DNA from: Bacillota bacterium
Lineage (GTDB): Bacteria; Bacillota; Clostridia; Tissierellales; Sedimentibacteraceae
Assembly (NCBI GenBank): GCA_023386345.1
Contig: JAEWJT010000020.1
Location: 299,687-363,686 of the forward strand
Direction of reading: 5' to 3'
DNA: 64,000 nt
Position numbers and translations under genes: made by a program. How positions within the stretch are numbered: the stretch's first letter is position 1; every line of letters starts with the position of its first letter. Positions 45,434 through 54,857 of this stretch are shown here, piece after piece. Under the pieces are notes generated by a model, which did not search any database, was not told the DNA's origin, and saw only the letters and a program-made list of their open reading frames with translations.

Positions 45434-45475
45434 AACAACCGCCAAGATTGAAGTATTTTGAGGTTGTTTTTTTGT
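45434..45475 (+). terminator. Early terminator/attenuator hairpin
   Basis: AACAACC at 45434 pairs with GGTTGTT, followed by a run of seven or more T. It begins within about 10 bases of the predicted transcript start, so most transcripts would end as a roughly 45-base RNA unless readthrough is allowed. Confidence 0.65.
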
Positions 45476-45492
45476 TTTTGATAAGCTTCAGA

Positions 45493-45547
45493 ACTTAGTA
45501 AAACTTAGTTTCAAGTGTGCGCATATAAATACTAGGTTTTACTAGGT
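45493..45547 (+). promoter_or_regulatory. 17-bp RNA stem upstream of sigma-like gene
   Basis: Arms at 45493-45509 and 45531-45547 pair over 17 positions when G-U pairs are allowed, with a 21-base loop. Each arm is itself a near direct repeat (ACTTAGT-AAA-ACTTAGT type). It lies 43 bases before the sigma-like start codon and could control translation or transcription elongation. Confidence 0.55.
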
Positions 45548-45590
45548 TTCCATGTATAAGAGAAATTATATCCAGAGAGGAATATATCAA

Positions 45591-46456
45591 ATGAGCAATG
45601 AAGAGTTAGTAAAGTTAATTCAGAATGGCGAGAATGTGGCTAATAATATGGAACTTCTATTCAAGCAAAATAGAAGTCTTATATTCAAGTTTGTTCATAA
45701 CAGGGTGAATATTATAAATGATTTAGATGACCTTATGCAGCAAAGCTATATTGGTTTATATAATGCTGCTCTAGTTTATGATCTAGAAAAAATGCAATGC
45801 TTGTTGCTTCAATGATGAAGTTTCATATACTCAATTCGTTACGTGATAATAGCGAGTTGCCGAGATATTTGAAAGAGCAAATATATAATTATAAAAGATA
45901 CAAAGCGCAGTATTATTATAGCTTTGGATGTTATCCATCAGACTGGGAGATATGCGAAAAGCTAAATATTAATGAAAAAAGGCTTGATATAATAAAATCA
46001 TGTTCTAGGTCTATAAGCTCCCTGGATAGTCCTATATCTGATGATGAAGATGTATCGCTAATTGATACTATAGCAGACGTAAACAATGAAAGTTTTGACA
46101 CCGGTATAGAGAATGAGCATTTAAAAAATATATTAGGCCAGGCACTTTCTAAATTGCCACCAATGGAGGAACATGCCATTAAAGAACTATATTATAAAAA
46201 TAGAACTCTTGAAAGTATAGGCAATGATACAGGGATAGGCAGGGAAAGAGTTCGACAATTAAAAGAAAAGGGATTCCGAAAGTTAAGGAAGGATTGGCAA
46301 CTAAGAAAAGATGTAGAGGGTTATTTGTTACCAATTCGCCACGTGGGGCTGAATGAATTTAAAAGTACCATTACGAGCTCTGTTGAATGGAGTGTACTAC
46401 ACATGGAGGAAGATGAAGAATATTATAGAAATAGGCTATTAGATTTATTTGCTTAG
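45591..46456 (+). pseudogene. Sigma-70 family factor with regions 2-4, frameshifted
   Basis: MSNEELVKLIQNGENVANNMELLFKQNRSLIFKFVHNR and DLDDLMQQSYIGLYNAALVYD give sigma region 2. The frame ends at 45815, while the -1 frame continues AMLVASMMKFHILNSLRDNSELPRYLKEQI. That frame leads to regions 3/4, ending in a good helix-turn-helix (SIGNDTGIGRERVRQLKEKGFRKLRK). The shift lies at an A6 run near 45789-45794 and does not form a standard slippery heptamer, so an indel is likelier than programmed shifting. ATG 45591 follows GAGAGGA. The 60-residue tail after region 4 is not standard. Element-borne sigma factors of this size occur in Clostridia mobile elements. It may be dead or a sequencing artefact. 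Confidence 0.65.
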
Positions 46457-46723
46457 CCTATTAAGTTTTTTATTGTCTTAACAGTGAATTATTTTCACAC
46501 TCCAAGAGAGAAAATATTTTTTAAGGGATGTATCTCAAATCGAACCCTTGGATGGTATAAAAATAATTTGGTAGTCCAAAATAAGACAGTGAAAATATAA
46601 AAACTTTTATTCTGAAAAAGTTGCTTCATGGATAATTGCCTCGGTAATTTTTTATTTATTTTGACATTAAACTAGTTTTATTGTAAAATAATTACAATAA
46701 ATTAATGCAATAGAGGTGCATAT

Positions 46724-48202
46724 ATGTGTAGTGGAATAAAATCTATGGGGTTAAAAGAATATATATTTGGATATGTTGATGCAGAAAAGGAGTTTACATA
46801 TAAGCCAGCAATTATAGAAAATGCCTTTTATGACCCTCATAATTATATTGAAAAATTAATAAATGATATTGAATTTATGTTAATTGGTAGAAAAGGAGTC
46901 GGCAAGACAGCATACAGCGCTAAAATTAGGAAAAATGCAACAATGCCTAATGCTTCTTTGCACGCTCAACAAATAAATTTATCAAAGTTTAATTTTGACG
47001 AATTTTATAAAATTAAGAATGAAGATTATGAAGGGTCAAGAAAATTTAAAGGGGCGTGGGATTTATGTTTTTTGGTAGAAATAATAATCTTTTTAAACAA
47101 AAAAGTTGATTATAAAGAAAATGAAGCATTTAATAATTGCATTTTGAATTTAAAAAATAACGGATTATTATATACTGGAGAATCATTAAATGCTATAGTG
47201 ACTGAAATAGCAAGTAAAGAGTTGAATTTCTCATTTAAATCAATAGGAGCTAGGCAAACATATGTAAATAAGACCGTTACTACAAATAAATCTCAAATAA
47301 TTGAATATTTTAAAGATGTTTTAAGAGAAATATATTATTCTGATGATAGATTTATTATTATACTAGATGGGCTAGATGATATTTTAAGGTTTAATAATTA
47401 CAAGGTTGAAATACTATCGGGATTAATAAGGTCATTGGATGACATAAATAACACATTTGCTGAAGAAAAAATACCGATAAAAATAATATTGTTAATAAGA
47501 GAAGATATTTTATCTTTAATCCATGATCCTGATTTTACGAAAATAAAAAGTGATGGAGGATTGGTTATTAATTGGGATAAACCAAATGATTTAAAAGAGT
47601 TTGTTAGTTTAAGATTTAAATTATCAGGCTTTTTAGAGGAAGAAAAAGATTTTAAGAATTCTCATTGGTATAATCTGTTTCCAGAAAAAATTGATGGTAT
47701 TGATTCGTGGAAATACATTATTGGTAGAACTTTGAAAAAACCACGAGATATTATAAAGTTTATGCTAATATGTCAACAAAACTTCCCGGATAGTAATAAA
47801 TTAACTGAAAATAATATAAAATACATAGTAGACATATACTCTAAAGATTATTTTTTAAGTGAAATGGAGAGCACAATTTCTGGATTCTTTGAAGACGATA
47901 TTGTAAAACAAGTATATAATATATTAAAGAGTATTGGAGACATTGATTTTTCAGTTACAACTTTTTTCAACAAATTAAAATCTAAGTGCCCAGAAATAAA
48001 AAGATCTGCTGCTGAAGAAATTATATTTATTTTATTTAATGAAGGTTATTTAGGGCAGATAGTAAGAAGAGAAATGTATGCAAAAAAGAAAAGGCCTTAC
48101 ATGGAGTTCAAATACAAAAATCACACTTTAACATTTGACGCAAACGCAAAATATCATGTTCATTATGGTTTGTACTCAGCATTTGGATTTAATAAAAAAT
48201 AA
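46724..48202 (+). CDS. P-loop NTPase, Sll1717-like (putative defence ATPase)
   Basis: 492-residue cytoplasmic protein. N-terminal FGYVDAEKEF precedes Walker A IGRKGVGKTAYS at about residues 54-65. Walker B-like FIIILDGLDDIL lies near 212, with sensor-like LLIREDIL and a winged-helix-like C-terminal region (ITEENIKYIVD-type). The order matches P-loop ATPases of the Sll1717/KAP-STAND type, some of which occur in defence islands. A GAGGTG precedes ATG 46724. It is alone between a decayed sigma factor and the guaA junction, followed by a strong terminator. The nucleotide-binding fold is clear; biological role is not. Confidence 0.72.
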   Translation: MCSGIKSMGLKEYIFGYVDAEKEFTYKPAIIENAFYDPHNYIEKLINDIEFMLIGRKGVGKTAYSAKIRKNATMPNASLHAQQINLSKFNFDEFYKIKNEDYEGSRKFKGAWDLCFLVEIIIFLNKKVDYKENEAFNNCILNLKNNGLLYTGESLNAIVTEIASKELNFSFKSIGARQTYVNKTVTTNKSQIIEYFKDVLREIYYSDDRFIIILDGLDDILRFNNYKVEILSGLIRSLDDINNTFAEEKIPIKIILLIREDILSLIHDPDFTKIKSDGGLVINWDKPNDLKEFVSLRFKLSGFLEEEKDFKNSHWYNLFPEKIDGIDSWKYIIGRTLKKPRDIIKFMLICQQNFPDSNKLTENNIKYIVDIYSKDYFLSEMESTISGFFEDDIVKQVYNILKSIGDIDFSVTTFFNKLKSKCPEIKRSAAEEIIFILFNEGYLGQIVRREMYAKKKRPYMEFKYKNHTLTFDANAKYHVHYGLYSAFGFNKK

Positions 48203-48205
48203 CAT

Positions 48206-48249
48206 AAAAATAGGCTTCTCGTATCGATACGATTAAAGCCTATTTTTAT
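48206..48249 (+). terminator. Terminator after P-loop ATPase
   Basis: AAAATAGGCTT pairs with AAGCCTATTTT, with a CGTATCGATACG palindrome in between. Ends in T-rich sequence directly after the stop. Confidence 0.85.
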
Positions 48250-48682
48250 ACTACTAAAATCTAGTAAAGGAACTATTCCTAATTCCTTCTAATATTATTA
48301 TTTAATTATATTAAAATTATGCGTGTTTTCTTAATGCTTATTATAAATATACCACAAAAATATAAATCTAAACTTATATTTGTGTCAAAATATAAAAAAT
48401 AATATATTTATTTGCATTATACAATATAATTTTATACGTGTCAACATTATGATGAAAAATTTAGAAAATATTAGTATCAATTATTTTTCTTTTTTATTAG
48501 CAGTTCTTACATGAATAATATTACGGAGACATACCATCTCAAGAGGGTAGCGAGCATATTAATAGATATTATTGAGCATTATTTTTAAAAACAAAAAAGT
48601 ATTTAATATATATATGTGTTCGGATAGTGTGTTAGTAGCTCATGATATACAAAAAAATAAATAGTATCAATTTGGTATCAAT
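48250..48682. other. Non-coding stretch next to guaA junction
   Basis: About 430 bases of A/T-rich DNA with no recognisable gene. This is where an integrase gene would normally sit in a guaA-integrated element; none is visible. Confidence 0.5.
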
Positions 48683-48731
48683 TCAAAAAATAAAACCTTG
48701 CATATATTGCAAAAACAATTATACAAGGTTT
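48683..48731 (-). terminator. guaA terminator, twin of 18154-18202
   Basis: ACCTTGCATA / TATACAAGGT-type hairpin right after the guaA stop on the minus strand. Nearly identical to the copy 30 kb to the left. Confidence 0.85.
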
Positions 48732-48738
48732 GTTGTTC

Positions 48739-50271
48739 CTATTCCCACTCAATAGTTGACGGTGGCTTAGAAGTAATATCATAAACTATTCTATTTACAT
48801 TATCAACTTCATTTACTATTCTATTTGATACCTTTTCAAGTACATCATATGGAATTCTTGCCCAGTCTGATGTCATTCCATCTGAAGAATTTACTGCTCT
48901 TAGTGCTACTGTATGCGAGTAGGTTCTGTAATCTCCCATAACTCCTACACTTCTCACATTAGGCAAGCAGGCAAAATATTGCCATATACTTTTTTGCAGT
49001 CCTGCTTTTTTGATTTCATCTCTAAATATGAAATCTGCTTCTCTTATTATGTGAAGCTTATCTTCTGTGATTTCACCTAAACATCTGATTGCAAGTCCCG
49101 GTCCTGGGAATGGCTGTCTTTCAACTAAATCTTCTGGAATTCCAAGCTCTCTACCTACTTGACGAACCTCATCTTTAAATAACTGTCTTAATGGCTCTAA
49201 AAGTTCGAAGTCAACGTCCTCTGGAAGTCCTCCTACATTGTGGTGCGATTTGATAGTTGCAGCTGTTGCAGTTCCGCTCTCTACTACATCAGGATAGATT
49301 GTTCCTTGAACTAGATAATCAATATTTCCAAATTCTTCCTTTAGTTTTTGCTTTTCTTCTTCAAAAACTCTTATAAACTCTTCGCCTATAATTTTTCTCT
49401 TTTTTTCAGGATCAGTTACTCCTGCTAATTTTCCAAGGAATCTCTCGCCAGCATTTACTCTTATTAAATTCATATCGAACTGTTCTTTGAATATTTTTTC
49501 GACTTGGTCGCCCTCATCTTTTCTTAATAAACCGTGGTCAACAAATACACAGACAAGGTTTTTGCCTATAGCCCTGTGAACTAATACTGCAGCAACAGAT
49601 GAATCAACTCCGCCTGATAAAGCACATAAGGCTTTTTTATCTCCAACTTCTTGCTTAATTCTTTCTATTGTTTCAATTGCAAAGTTCCCCATATTCCAAT
49701 CTGGTTTTAAATTACATACATTAAATAGGAAATTTTGTAAAATTTCTCTGCCCTTTTCTGAGTGTTCAACCTCTGGGTGGAATTGAACAGCATAAATTTT
49801 CTTCTCATCGTTTTGCATTGCACATATCGGACAAGTATCAGATGAGGCTGTTATTTTAAAGCCTTGAGGCTTTTCTTCTATATAGTCCGTGTGGCTCATC
49901 CATATTAAAGAATCCTGAGGGATATCCTTAAATAAACCAGCATTTTCAGCTGTTTGAAGTTTAATGCGTCCATATTCTCTGTTGTTTGCTCTTGTTACCT
50001 TGCCACCGAATGTCTGAGCTATTAGCTGACCTCCGTAGCAAATCCCAAGTACTGGAATATTTAATTCAAATATTTCCTTATTTACAGATGGTGAATTGTC
50101 CTCATAGACACTTGCTGGACCACCAGAAAGGATTATTCCTGTCGGATTTTTTTCCTTTATTTGATTTATTGTGTATGTATAAGGCACAATTTCACAATAA
50201 ATATTTGCTTCTCGGACTCTTCTAGCTATCAATTGGCTGTATTGTGCACCGAAGTCGATTATTAATACCAT
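48739..50271 (-). CDS. guaA: GMP synthase (glutamine-hydrolysing)
   Basis: 510-residue two-domain enzyme converting XMP to GMP with ATP and glutamine. The N-terminal class I glutaminase has its nucleophile in [11 protein letters not shown] and a His-x-Glu in QFHPEVEHS. The ATP pyrophosphatase P-loop is SGGVDSS, and the C-terminal dimerisation domain ends with the family signature PPSTIEWE. All catalytic features are present and length is normal. A TTGACT/TAAAAT promoter lies at 50395-50367 and an AAAGGAG site precedes ATG 50271. Its last codons (ATTGAGTGGGAATAG read on the minus strand) are the sequence repeated at the island borders, so the gene has been restored by each integration. Confidence 0.97.
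   Translation of the reverse strand: MVLIIDFGAQYSQLIARRVREANIYCEIVPYTYTINQIKEKNPTGIILSGGPASVYEDNSPSVNKEIFELNIPVLGICYGGQLIAQTFGGKVTRANNREYGRIKLQTAENAGLFKDIPQDSLIWMSHTDYIEEKPQGFKITASSDTCPICAMQNDEKKIYAVQFHPEVEHSEKGREILQNFLFNVCNLKPDWNMGNFAIETIERIKQEVGDKKALCALSGGVDSSVAAVLVHRAIGKNLVCVFVDHGLLRKDEGDQVEKIFKEQFDMNLIRVNAGERFLGKLAGVTDPEKKRKIIGEEFIRVFEEEKQKLKEEFGNIDYLVQGTIYPDVVESGTATAATIKSHHNVGGLPEDVDFELLEPLRQLFKDEVRQVGRELGIPEDLVERQPFPGPGLAIRCLGEITEDKLHIIREADFIFRDEIKKAGLQKSIWQYFACLPNVRSVGVMGDYRTYSHTVALRAVNSSDGMTSDWARIPYDVLEKVSNRIVNEVDNVNRIVYDITSKPPSTIEWE
48741..48760. repeat. guaA 3'-end att site, copy 5 (right border)
   Basis: ATTCCCACTCAATAGTTGAC: the final codons Ile-Glu-Trp-Glu-stop of guaA read on the plus strand. 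It shares ATTCCCACTC with copy 4 and diverges from the islands after CAAT, as expected for the chromosomal side of an attachment site. Confidence 0.8.
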
Positions 50272-50366
50272 GCTTTTCTCCTTTTGTTTTGTATAGTTTA
50301 ATGGGATTGAAGCCTTAGCAACATTCCCTGCATTCTTACTGTAGTTAATGATAAATATTAAAGTAA

Positions 50367-50395
50367 ATTTTAATATATATTCTCATCAAAGTCAA
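50367..50395 (-). promoter_or_regulatory. guaA promoter
   Basis: TTGACT at 50395-50390 and TAAAAT at 50372-50367, 17-base spacer. The roughly 90-base leader shows no recognisable purine riboswitch. Confidence 0.65.
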
Positions 50396-50553
50396 TTGAA
50401 AATCTTATTAAATTTTTTATTTGATTTTTTATATTTAAAACAATATAATAATAGTATATTATTGCCACATTGTAAACTAATTTATGAAACTAAATTTTTC
50501 GGTAAAATATTAAATTAGTTCAAACTATACAAGTAAAAGGAATGTGAATTATT

Positions 50554-50907
50554 TTGAAAATAAAATTTGAAAACAACAAAAAAAACAGATCAAGCTTAGC
50601 TCTTTTATATTTGGCAGTTTTCTTTATAATAATATCTTATTTTTATAGAATAAACTATGTAGATTTTACTACTATTAGAAGTTTATATATACCAATAATC
50701 GGAATTTCAATGCTCGCAATAATGTTTAACTATCTTGTTTTTGGACATGTGTTTCTTGTAAGTTCTTTGCTTGGACTGATACTAGGTTATACAAGAAATG
50801 TTAATTCTAGCGTTAAGGGTATGGCTACGAACAATAATATAATAATGTTTGGACTTATAATTGGTATCTTACTGCAAATGTATATAAAAATGAAAAAAAG
50901 AAAATGA
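50554..50907 (+). CDS. Small polytopic membrane protein
   Basis: 117 residues, of which most lie in three or four hydrophobic segments (SLALLYLAVFFIIISYFY, LYIPIIGISMLAIMFNYLVFGHVFLVSSLLGLILGY, IIMFGLIIGILLQMYI), with positively charged ends. Start is TTG 50554, with AAAGGA at 50536-50541 and no better ATG. No family recognised. It is flanked by the guaA promoter region and a strong bidirectional terminator, so it is monocistronic. Confidence 0.6.
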   Translation: MKIKFENNKKNRSSLALLYLAVFFIIISYFYRINYVDFTTIRSLYIPIIGISMLAIMFNYLVFGHVFLVSSLLGLILGYTRNVNSSVKGMATNNNIIMFGLIIGILLQMYIKMKKRK

Positions 50908-50908
50908 A

Positions 50909-50965
50909 GAATGCTATCTTATATAACGATTACAGTTATCGTTATATAAGATAGCATTCTTAAAT
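50909..50965. terminator. Strong bidirectional terminator
   Basis: A perfect 22-bp inverted repeat (50909-50930 and 50938-50959) with a 7-base loop between the converging membrane-protein and LysR genes. A/T-rich on both sides. Confidence 0.9.
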
Positions 50966-51006
50966 ATAGAATTTTTTATCTTATCATCAGTCTATTTGCT
51001 GAAAAA

Positions 51007-51948
51007 CTAATTGGTAGTATTTGTTAAATAGTCGCTTATTAAATTTATAGCTTCTGACGCTATAGGAGATAAATTTGAGTTAGCGCTTTTTATCCATCCC
51101 AATTCGGATTTTATATCACAATCCTGTAGAATTAGAGTTCTCTTGTTCATCATAGTTCCAGATATATCTTTAATCTCATCTGCAAAATTATAGTTTGAAT
51201 TTAGATAGCAGGCATCAGATACCGAGAGAGTTTCATATATGGTTGCTCTCGATGAGGTTATGAACTTACTGTTTGAATGTTTAAGCTTTAATCTATCAAA
51301 AATATCAGAATATGGTCCAAAGTCCATATAATTGTACATTATCATGGGATAAGGTTTTATCATATCAGTAGTTATATAATTGCTTTTATTGTAAAATAGT
51401 GGGTTTGCAGGACCTACAGTGATACCTATATCTAAGGTTAGCAAAGGATAAAACTGCAGCTTTAGTGCGTTATATTGCTTTAAATATTGATTTTTATAGC
51501 AGTTCCAATGTCTAACGAGACCTATTTCCGCAACATTATTGGCTACAAGATTCATGGCCTCAGGCCCAAAAGCTTCATGCTCTTCTATTCGAATTCCAAT
51601 AGAAGCATATTTTTTATATAGATTAGCGCAGATTTTACTTATAAAACCAAATCCATTGCTAGCAATGCTTAAACGCATTAAATTGTCAGCGCTTTTGGTG
51701 CTGACCATATCATCGAGTTGCTTTAATTGCATTTGTATTGGACTTATGAATGATACAAATGTTTTTCCGAATGGCGTAAGCACAACACCTCTTGTAGACC
51801 TTGAAAATATTTCTTTCCCAAGTTCCGCTTCTAAATTTTTAATTGATGCCGATAAAACAGATTGAGATAAAAAAAGATTGCTTGCAGCTTTATTTATAGA
51901 GCCAGTTTTTGATATTTCAAGAACATATTTAAGTTGATTTAACGTCAT
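51007..51948 (-). CDS. LysR family transcriptional regulator
   Basis: 313 residues with an N-terminal winged helix-turn-helix (MTLNQLKYVLEISKTGSINKAASNLFLSQSVLSASIKNLEAELG) and a LysR substrate-binding domain from about residue 90. It is transcribed away from the peptide ABC operon and is the natural candidate to control it. GGAGG precedes the ATG. A TTGTC-N8-GACAA site 29 bases upstream fits the T-N11-A type LysR box. The inducer is unknown; the operon content suggests a peptide, an N-acyl or a D-amino acid. Confidence 0.9.
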   Translation of the reverse strand: MTLNQLKYVLEISKTGSINKAASNLFLSQSVLSASIKNLEAELGKEIFSRSTRGVVLTPFGKTFVSFISPIQMQLKQLDDMVSTKSADNLMRLSIASNGFGFISKICANLYKKYASIGIRIEEHEAFGPEAMNLVANNVAEIGLVRHWNCYKNQYLKQYNALKLQFYPLLTLDIGITVGPANPLFYNKSNYITTDMIKPYPMIMYNYMDFGPYSDIFDRLKLKHSNSKFITSSRATIYETLSVSDACYLNSNYNFADEIKDISGTMMNKRTLILQDCDIKSELGWIKSANSNLSPIASEAINLISDYLTNTTN

Positions 51949-51976
51949 CTGTTTCCTCCTAAGCTATACAAAGACT

Positions 51977-51994
51977 TTGTCATAGATTAGACAA
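51977..51994. promoter_or_regulatory. Candidate LysR binding site
   Basis: Inverted repeat TTGTC-ATAGATTA-GACAA in the divergent intergenic region, matching the T-N11-A form. Confidence 0.55.
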
Positions 51995-52046
51995 TTTTGA
52001 TATAAAGCTTATCTGAATTATATATTATGCGTTATCCATTGTCAAC

Positions 52047-52055
52047 TGGTATAAT
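52047..52055 (+). promoter_or_regulatory. Extended -10 promoter of the ABC operon
   Basis: TGGTATAAT (extended -10 TG-n-TATAAT) with a poor -35, typical of an activator-dependent promoter. It is about 55 bases right of the LysR-type box. Confidence 0.55.
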
Positions 52056-52137
52056 AAGTAATCATAGAGACAGAGTGTTGTCGAAAACGATACCCTAAGG
52101 CTCAAGTAAATAACAAAAAACGAAAGGATGTTTAGTA

Positions 52138-53688
52138 ATGAAAAAAGGAACAAAATTAATTAGTTTATTGTTAGTATTAATTTTAACATTCGGTATGTTG
52201 TCTGGATGTTCAACAACAAAACCTGATGACGGTAAGAAAAGTGATAACCAAACGCCTGATAATACGGCTAAAAAGGACTCTCTTACTGTAGCATTGACAG
52301 GTGAACCTCCGTCATTGACAACTTGTGATCATGACTCGTTAATTTCAGTTTATATGAACATATTAACGTATAATGGATTGATGAGAGTAGATCATGCAAC
52401 ATTGGAAATATTGCCGGATTTAGCGGAATCATACAAAACTGAAGGTGATACAGATTGGGTTTTTAAACTAAAGGAAGGCGTAAAATTCCATAACGGAGAA
52501 GAGATGACAGCAGATGATGTTGTTGCTTCCATTAATTGGGCTAAATCCTTTCCTGCAAGTGCAAGCTACACAGCTAACATAAAAAGTGTTGAAACAGTTG
52601 ACAAATATCAAGTAAAAATAGTTACTGAGGGTGCATATGCAGGACTGTTGGCAGATCTCGCTTATCATTTTAATTTTATAGTTCCGAAATCATTGATTGA
52701 ATCTAAAAATGATTTCAATGCTAATCCTATAGGAACAGGCCCATATGTGTTCAAAGAGTGGAAATATGGTGACTCGTTGAAATTTGCTGCTAATGCAGAT
52801 TACTTTGATGCTGACAGAAAAGCTTCTATACCTAATTTAATATTTAAAGTAATACCTGAAGGAACATCAAGAACTATTGCATTAGAGGCTGGAGAGATTG
52901 ATTTTATATATGAGCTTTCAACGGCTGATGTACCAAGGATAAAGGACAACAAAAAATTTGAAGTTAAAGAAGTATCTTCGGTTGAGAATTTCTTTTTGGC
53001 ATTAAATACAGATGTAGCTCCGTTTAATGATGCAAATGTTAGACAAGCTATAAACTACGGTATAAACAGAGATGATATTATAGCGGCAGCACTTAATGGA
53101 TATGCAAAACCAAACTACACTCAAATAGCTTCAGGATATTGGGGCTCAACTGAAGAAGGTGCAGCTGAGTTTAACTTGGAAAAAGCTAAGGAATATCTTG
53201 ATAAATGGGGTGGAAATCCGTCAGATATAGTAGTTCCTATCATCTGCTCAAATGAAACAAAGGTAGCGGCGGCAACAGTTATGCAAAGCAGTCTTGCAAA
53301 GATTGGTATTAAAGTTGAAATAGTTACGATGGATACAGCTACATATTTTTCAAGCTGGACTTCAGGAAATTGGACAGCACTTATATCTTCATGGTCGCCA
53401 TCAAACTCTTTGACTTATGTTCAACGTTATCATTCAAGCAGAGCAAAATCATATCCGGGATCTATTAAAAATGATGAAATAGACGCTTTGGTTAAAAAGG
53501 CTGAAAGCACTATAGATGAGAATGCCAGACTTAAATTAATTGAAGAAATAGTTGTTAAAATAAATGAATTATCTCCACAGCCATCATTGTATCAGCCATC
53601 TATGTTTAGAGCATATGATGCAAATCTTGGTGGTGTAGAGCCAAGTGCAACAGGATATGTTGGATTTAACGATATGTATTGGAAATAA
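52138..53688 (+). CDS. Peptide ABC transporter substrate-binding lipoprotein
   Basis: 516-residue SBP_bac_5 (DppA/OppA type) lipoprotein. The signal ends in a lipobox LSGCS at about residues 21-25, followed by a Thr/Asp/Lys-rich linker. Family motifs include VFKLKEGVKFHNGEEMTADDVVASINW and FNDANVRQAINYGINRDDI. It captures peptides or similar solutes outside the cell and delivers them to the following permeases. GAAAGGATG precedes ATG 52138. A large hairpin separates it from the permease genes, a common way to make more binding protein than transporter. Confidence 0.92.
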   Translation: MKKGTKLISLLLVLILTFGMLSGCSTTKPDDGKKSDNQTPDNTAKKDSLTVALTGEPPSLTTCDHDSLISVYMNILTYNGLMRVDHATLEILPDLAESYKTEGDTDWVFKLKEGVKFHNGEEMTADDVVASINWAKSFPASASYTANIKSVETVDKYQVKIVTEGAYAGLLADLAYHFNFIVPKSLIESKNDFNANPIGTGPYVFKEWKYGDSLKFAANADYFDADRKASIPNLIFKVIPEGTSRTIALEAGEIDFIYELSTADVPRIKDNKKFEVKEVSSVENFFLALNTDVAPFNDANVRQAINYGINRDDIIAAALNGYAKPNYTQIASGYWGSTEEGAAEFNLEKAKEYLDKWGGNPSDIVVPIICSNETKVAAATVMQSSLAKIGIKVEIVTMDTATYFSSWTSGNWTALISSWSPSNSLTYVQRYHSSRAKSYPGSIKNDEIDALVKKAESTIDENARLKLIEEIVVKINELSPQPSLYQPSMFRAYDANLGGVEPSATGYVGFNDMYWK

Positions 53689-53758
53689 AATTCAATTTTA
53701 AGGATTTAAGACATCAATAAAACAAAAGCTTTACTTTGATAGCCTTAAGTTTTACAAA

Positions 53759-53827
53759 TAGAGGGGAAGATATTCAATACAATATACAAATACCCTCCCT
53801 CGTAGATATATCTAGTATCTCCCCTCT
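53759..53827 (+). terminator. Intra-operon hairpin after the binding-protein gene
   Basis: AGAGGGGA-GATA pairs with TATCT-CCCCTCT across about 45 bases with a stable purine/pyrimidine stem. Likely a partial terminator or mRNA stabiliser. Confidence 0.6.
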
Positions 53828-53907
53828 TAATAAAATTGTCGGAAGTATCAATACTAATTAAAAAACTTAATAAGAAAGTAGGCACCAAGTTTATATACAA
53901 TTGGTGC

Positions 53908-54846
53908 ATGGGCATAAATGTGTTAAAATATATATTAAAAAGACTTTTAGCTTTAATTCCGGTAATTATCGGAGTAACATTTTTAGTATTTATGATTATG
54001 CAGCTGGCTCCGGGAGATCCGGTACAAATGATTTTAGGTGAAAATGCAACGCCGGAGCAAAAAACAGAATTAAGAGAAAAAATGGGCTTAAATGATTCAG
54101 TATTAGTTCAATATGTCAGATATCTGGTTAACTTTTGCAAGGGAGATTTAGGGATTTCGTACTCAACAAAACGGCCGGTTATAGATGAGGTTGCTTCAAG
54201 ATTTCCGTTTACATTGAATTTATCAATAGTTGCCGGAGTAGTTTCTATTATATTGGCTATCCCGTTGGGTATTTTGGCCGCAGTTAAGCAAAATACGATA
54301 TTTGATAATATAAGCATGATTATTTCATTAATAGGAGTATCAATGCCGATTTTCTGGCTTGCCTCACTTTTGGTGCTTGTATTTTCACTCAAACTTGGCT
54401 GGCTTCCTGTTCAGGGAGCAGATACATGGCAGAGTTATATATTGCCGTCTATATCATTGGGCTTTATGAACATGGCATCTATAGCCAGAACAACACGTTC
54501 TTCAATGTTGGAGACAGTAAGACAGGACTACATCCGTACCGCAAGAGCAAAGGGTGTTTCAAAATCAAATGTTATTATGAAACATGCCTTTAAAAATGCG
54601 CTAATACCAACAATTACAGTCTGTGGTATACAAATGGGACAATTGCTTGGAGGTTCAGTTCTAACAGAAACCGTTTTTGCATGGCCGGGGCTTGGCCGAT
54701 TAATGGTTCAATCTATTAATTCAAGAGATGTACCCATGGTTTTAGGCTGTATGACAGTTCTGACTATTTGCTTCTCTATTGTAAATCTTTTGGTTGACTT
54801 GCTGTATGGATTTATGGATCCTCGTATCAAGGCAATGTATTCTTAA
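53908..54846 (+). CDS. Peptide ABC transporter permease (DppB/OppB type)
   Basis: About 312 residues from ATG 53908 (MGINVLKYILKRLLALIPVIIGV), the conserved N-terminus of the family. The open frame extends to a TTG at 53836, but that extension falls beside the hairpin and has no binding site. Six membrane helices and the EAA-type loop (DYIRTARAKGVSKSNVIMKHAFKNALIPT) contacting the ATPases are present. It pairs with the next permease to form the channel of the importer. Confidence 0.9.
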   Translation: MGINVLKYILKRLLALIPVIIGVTFLVFMIMQLAPGDPVQMILGENATPEQKTELREKMGLNDSVLVQYVRYLVNFCKGDLGISYSTKRPVIDEVASRFPFTLNLSIVAGVVSIILAIPLGILAAVKQNTIFDNISMIISLIGVSMPIFWLASLLVLVFSLKLGWLPVQGADTWQSYILPSISLGFMNMASIARTTRSSMLETVRQDYIRTARAKGVSKSNVIMKHAFKNALIPTITVCGIQMGQLLGGSVLTETVFAWPGLGRLMVQSINSRDVPMVLGCMTVLTICFSIVNLLVDLLYGFMDPRIKAMYS

Positions 54847-54857
54847 GGAGGCAGAAT

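Noticed and set aside
48250..48682. Hidden integrase or tRNA gene at the guaA junction
   Set aside because: No frame with the R-H-R-Y tyrosine recombinase pattern and no cloverleaf could be found.
50272..50366. Purine riboswitch upstream of guaA
   Set aside because: The leader does not show the conserved purine-riboswitch core or its loop-loop sequences.
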